Below are positions 63,265 to 64,000 of a stretch of DNA of 64,000 bases, piece by piece. Made by a program: the position numbers and the translations under genes. Under the pieces are notes generated by a model, which saw nothing but the letters and a program-made list of their open reading frames with translations, searched no databases and was not told where the DNA came from. Numbering within the stretch: position 1 is the first letter of the stretch; every line of letters starts with the position of its first letter. The stretch spans positions 209,469 to 273,468 of the forward strand of contig LUCM01001982.1 of assembly GCA_008360955.1 (NCBI GenBank), given 5' to 3'. The DNA is from Fasciolopsis buskii (taxonomy: Eukaryota; Platyhelminthes; Trematoda; Plagiorchiida; Fasciolidae).

Positions 63265-64000
63265 ACGGGTACGTAGAATCGAATGATGAGATTAATTTAC
63301 GTTTCAAAAAAAGAACGTAAAATTTGCCATTAGTCGAATATTGCCCCTAGACGACGAGAAAACGTGACTTCGACCGAAAGCTTAAACAGAAAACACAACT
63401 TAAAGATTTTAGGTCAAAAACATGTTACGTTGTTCACACCATAGTGTTTCCTTCCCGTAAGTTTTGGTACCATGTTGCCTGAAATTTTTTCTTCTTAAAA
63501 AAACATTCTGAGTGAACAAAAATAACTTTGACAATTTGCTCGCATGGTTTGGAATGAATAAATCGTAACACGATAATTGACACATTTTACCGCAGCATTA
63601 ATAATTTGTACTAAAATGTCTAATATTCTCAGTTGAGGGGGGGTTAGAGCCGTGAATGCGAGTGACCGGCTGTGGGATCCACATCGTGTGCCTAGCATTG
63701 ACGCCCATTGCTCGATGCATTTGATTACTGTATCTTGGTCTTGGGACTCTATCACGTGTTCGATCGTCTCGAAAGCATTGAAGACCCGGTCTGTAGTGGG
63801 GATATTTTGAGAACTAATCACCAGCTAAGTTTTTTTAAAGGGATTTCTCTGAGAGAAGCGAACACCGAGTGAAAGCGCTGACGCATAAGTGCCATTGATT
63901 TACGTAGTAGCTAGGCCGTTTAAACGCGCCGCTTTCATCAGGCCGACACACATGTGACTCATTCACGCGTCACATGAGACGTCTGGATGCGCACCGGTAC
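63265..64000. other. No gene seen
   Basis: The minus frame 63495-63821 (108 codons) has no recognisable family. The right edge of the window truncates any feature. Confidence 0.5.

Overview
This is a eukaryotic, AT-rich, gene-poor window. No complete protein-coding gene, rRNA or functional tRNA can be supported. Open frames are short, overlap on both strands and mostly lack recognisable domains. What can be recognised is almost entirely retroelement debris. The repeat types (CR1-like and RTE-like LINEs of the kind common in flukes, and a tRNA-headed SINE carrying a hammerhead ribozyme like the schistosome Sm-alpha family) point to a flatworm, most likely a digenean trematode. That assignment is inference from repeat content, not from a host gene. 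The window reads as intergenic or long-intron DNA.

Layout. Positions 1-16440 hold only simple repeats and one dispersed-repeat copy (3920-4140). At 16440-16665 is a minus-strand copy of the hammerhead SINE (SINE-1). At 22893-23062 is a second SINE family (SINE-2). At 26585-28605 is a decayed RTE-type LINE. At 34934-35356 a SINE-2 copy is joined directly to a third SINE (SINE-3). At 35721-36367 is a broken frame resembling the zinc-ribbon/OB-fold C-terminal domain of RPA1-type proteins, the only hint of host-like coding sequence. At 37950-40125 is the best-preserved element, a CR1-like LINE with an intact YADD motif, four frame-broken coding blocks and a 3' microsatellite tail. SINE-1 copies follow at 40813-41030, 50335-50450 (distant), 54933-55090 and 56653-56890. 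A second copy of the dispersed repeat lies at 43634-43850, a long imperfect inverted repeat at 48851-49060, and a short 3' fragment of the same CR1 family at 52326-52600.

How they relate. The tRNA-headed SINEs need LINE machinery in trans; the CR1-like and RTE-like LINEs seen here are the kinds of partner that could have supplied it, although no shared 3' end was demonstrated. The most interesting item is the hammerhead ribozyme inside SINE-1. The copy at 56764-56890 keeps the full catalytic core (CTGATGA, stem II, GAAA, GTA cleavage triplet). The other copies show successive loss of core residues. At 56653-56890 the tRNA head is inverted relative to the ribozyme-bearing body. A few stretches with good splice-donor sequences are listed as low-confidence candidate exons.
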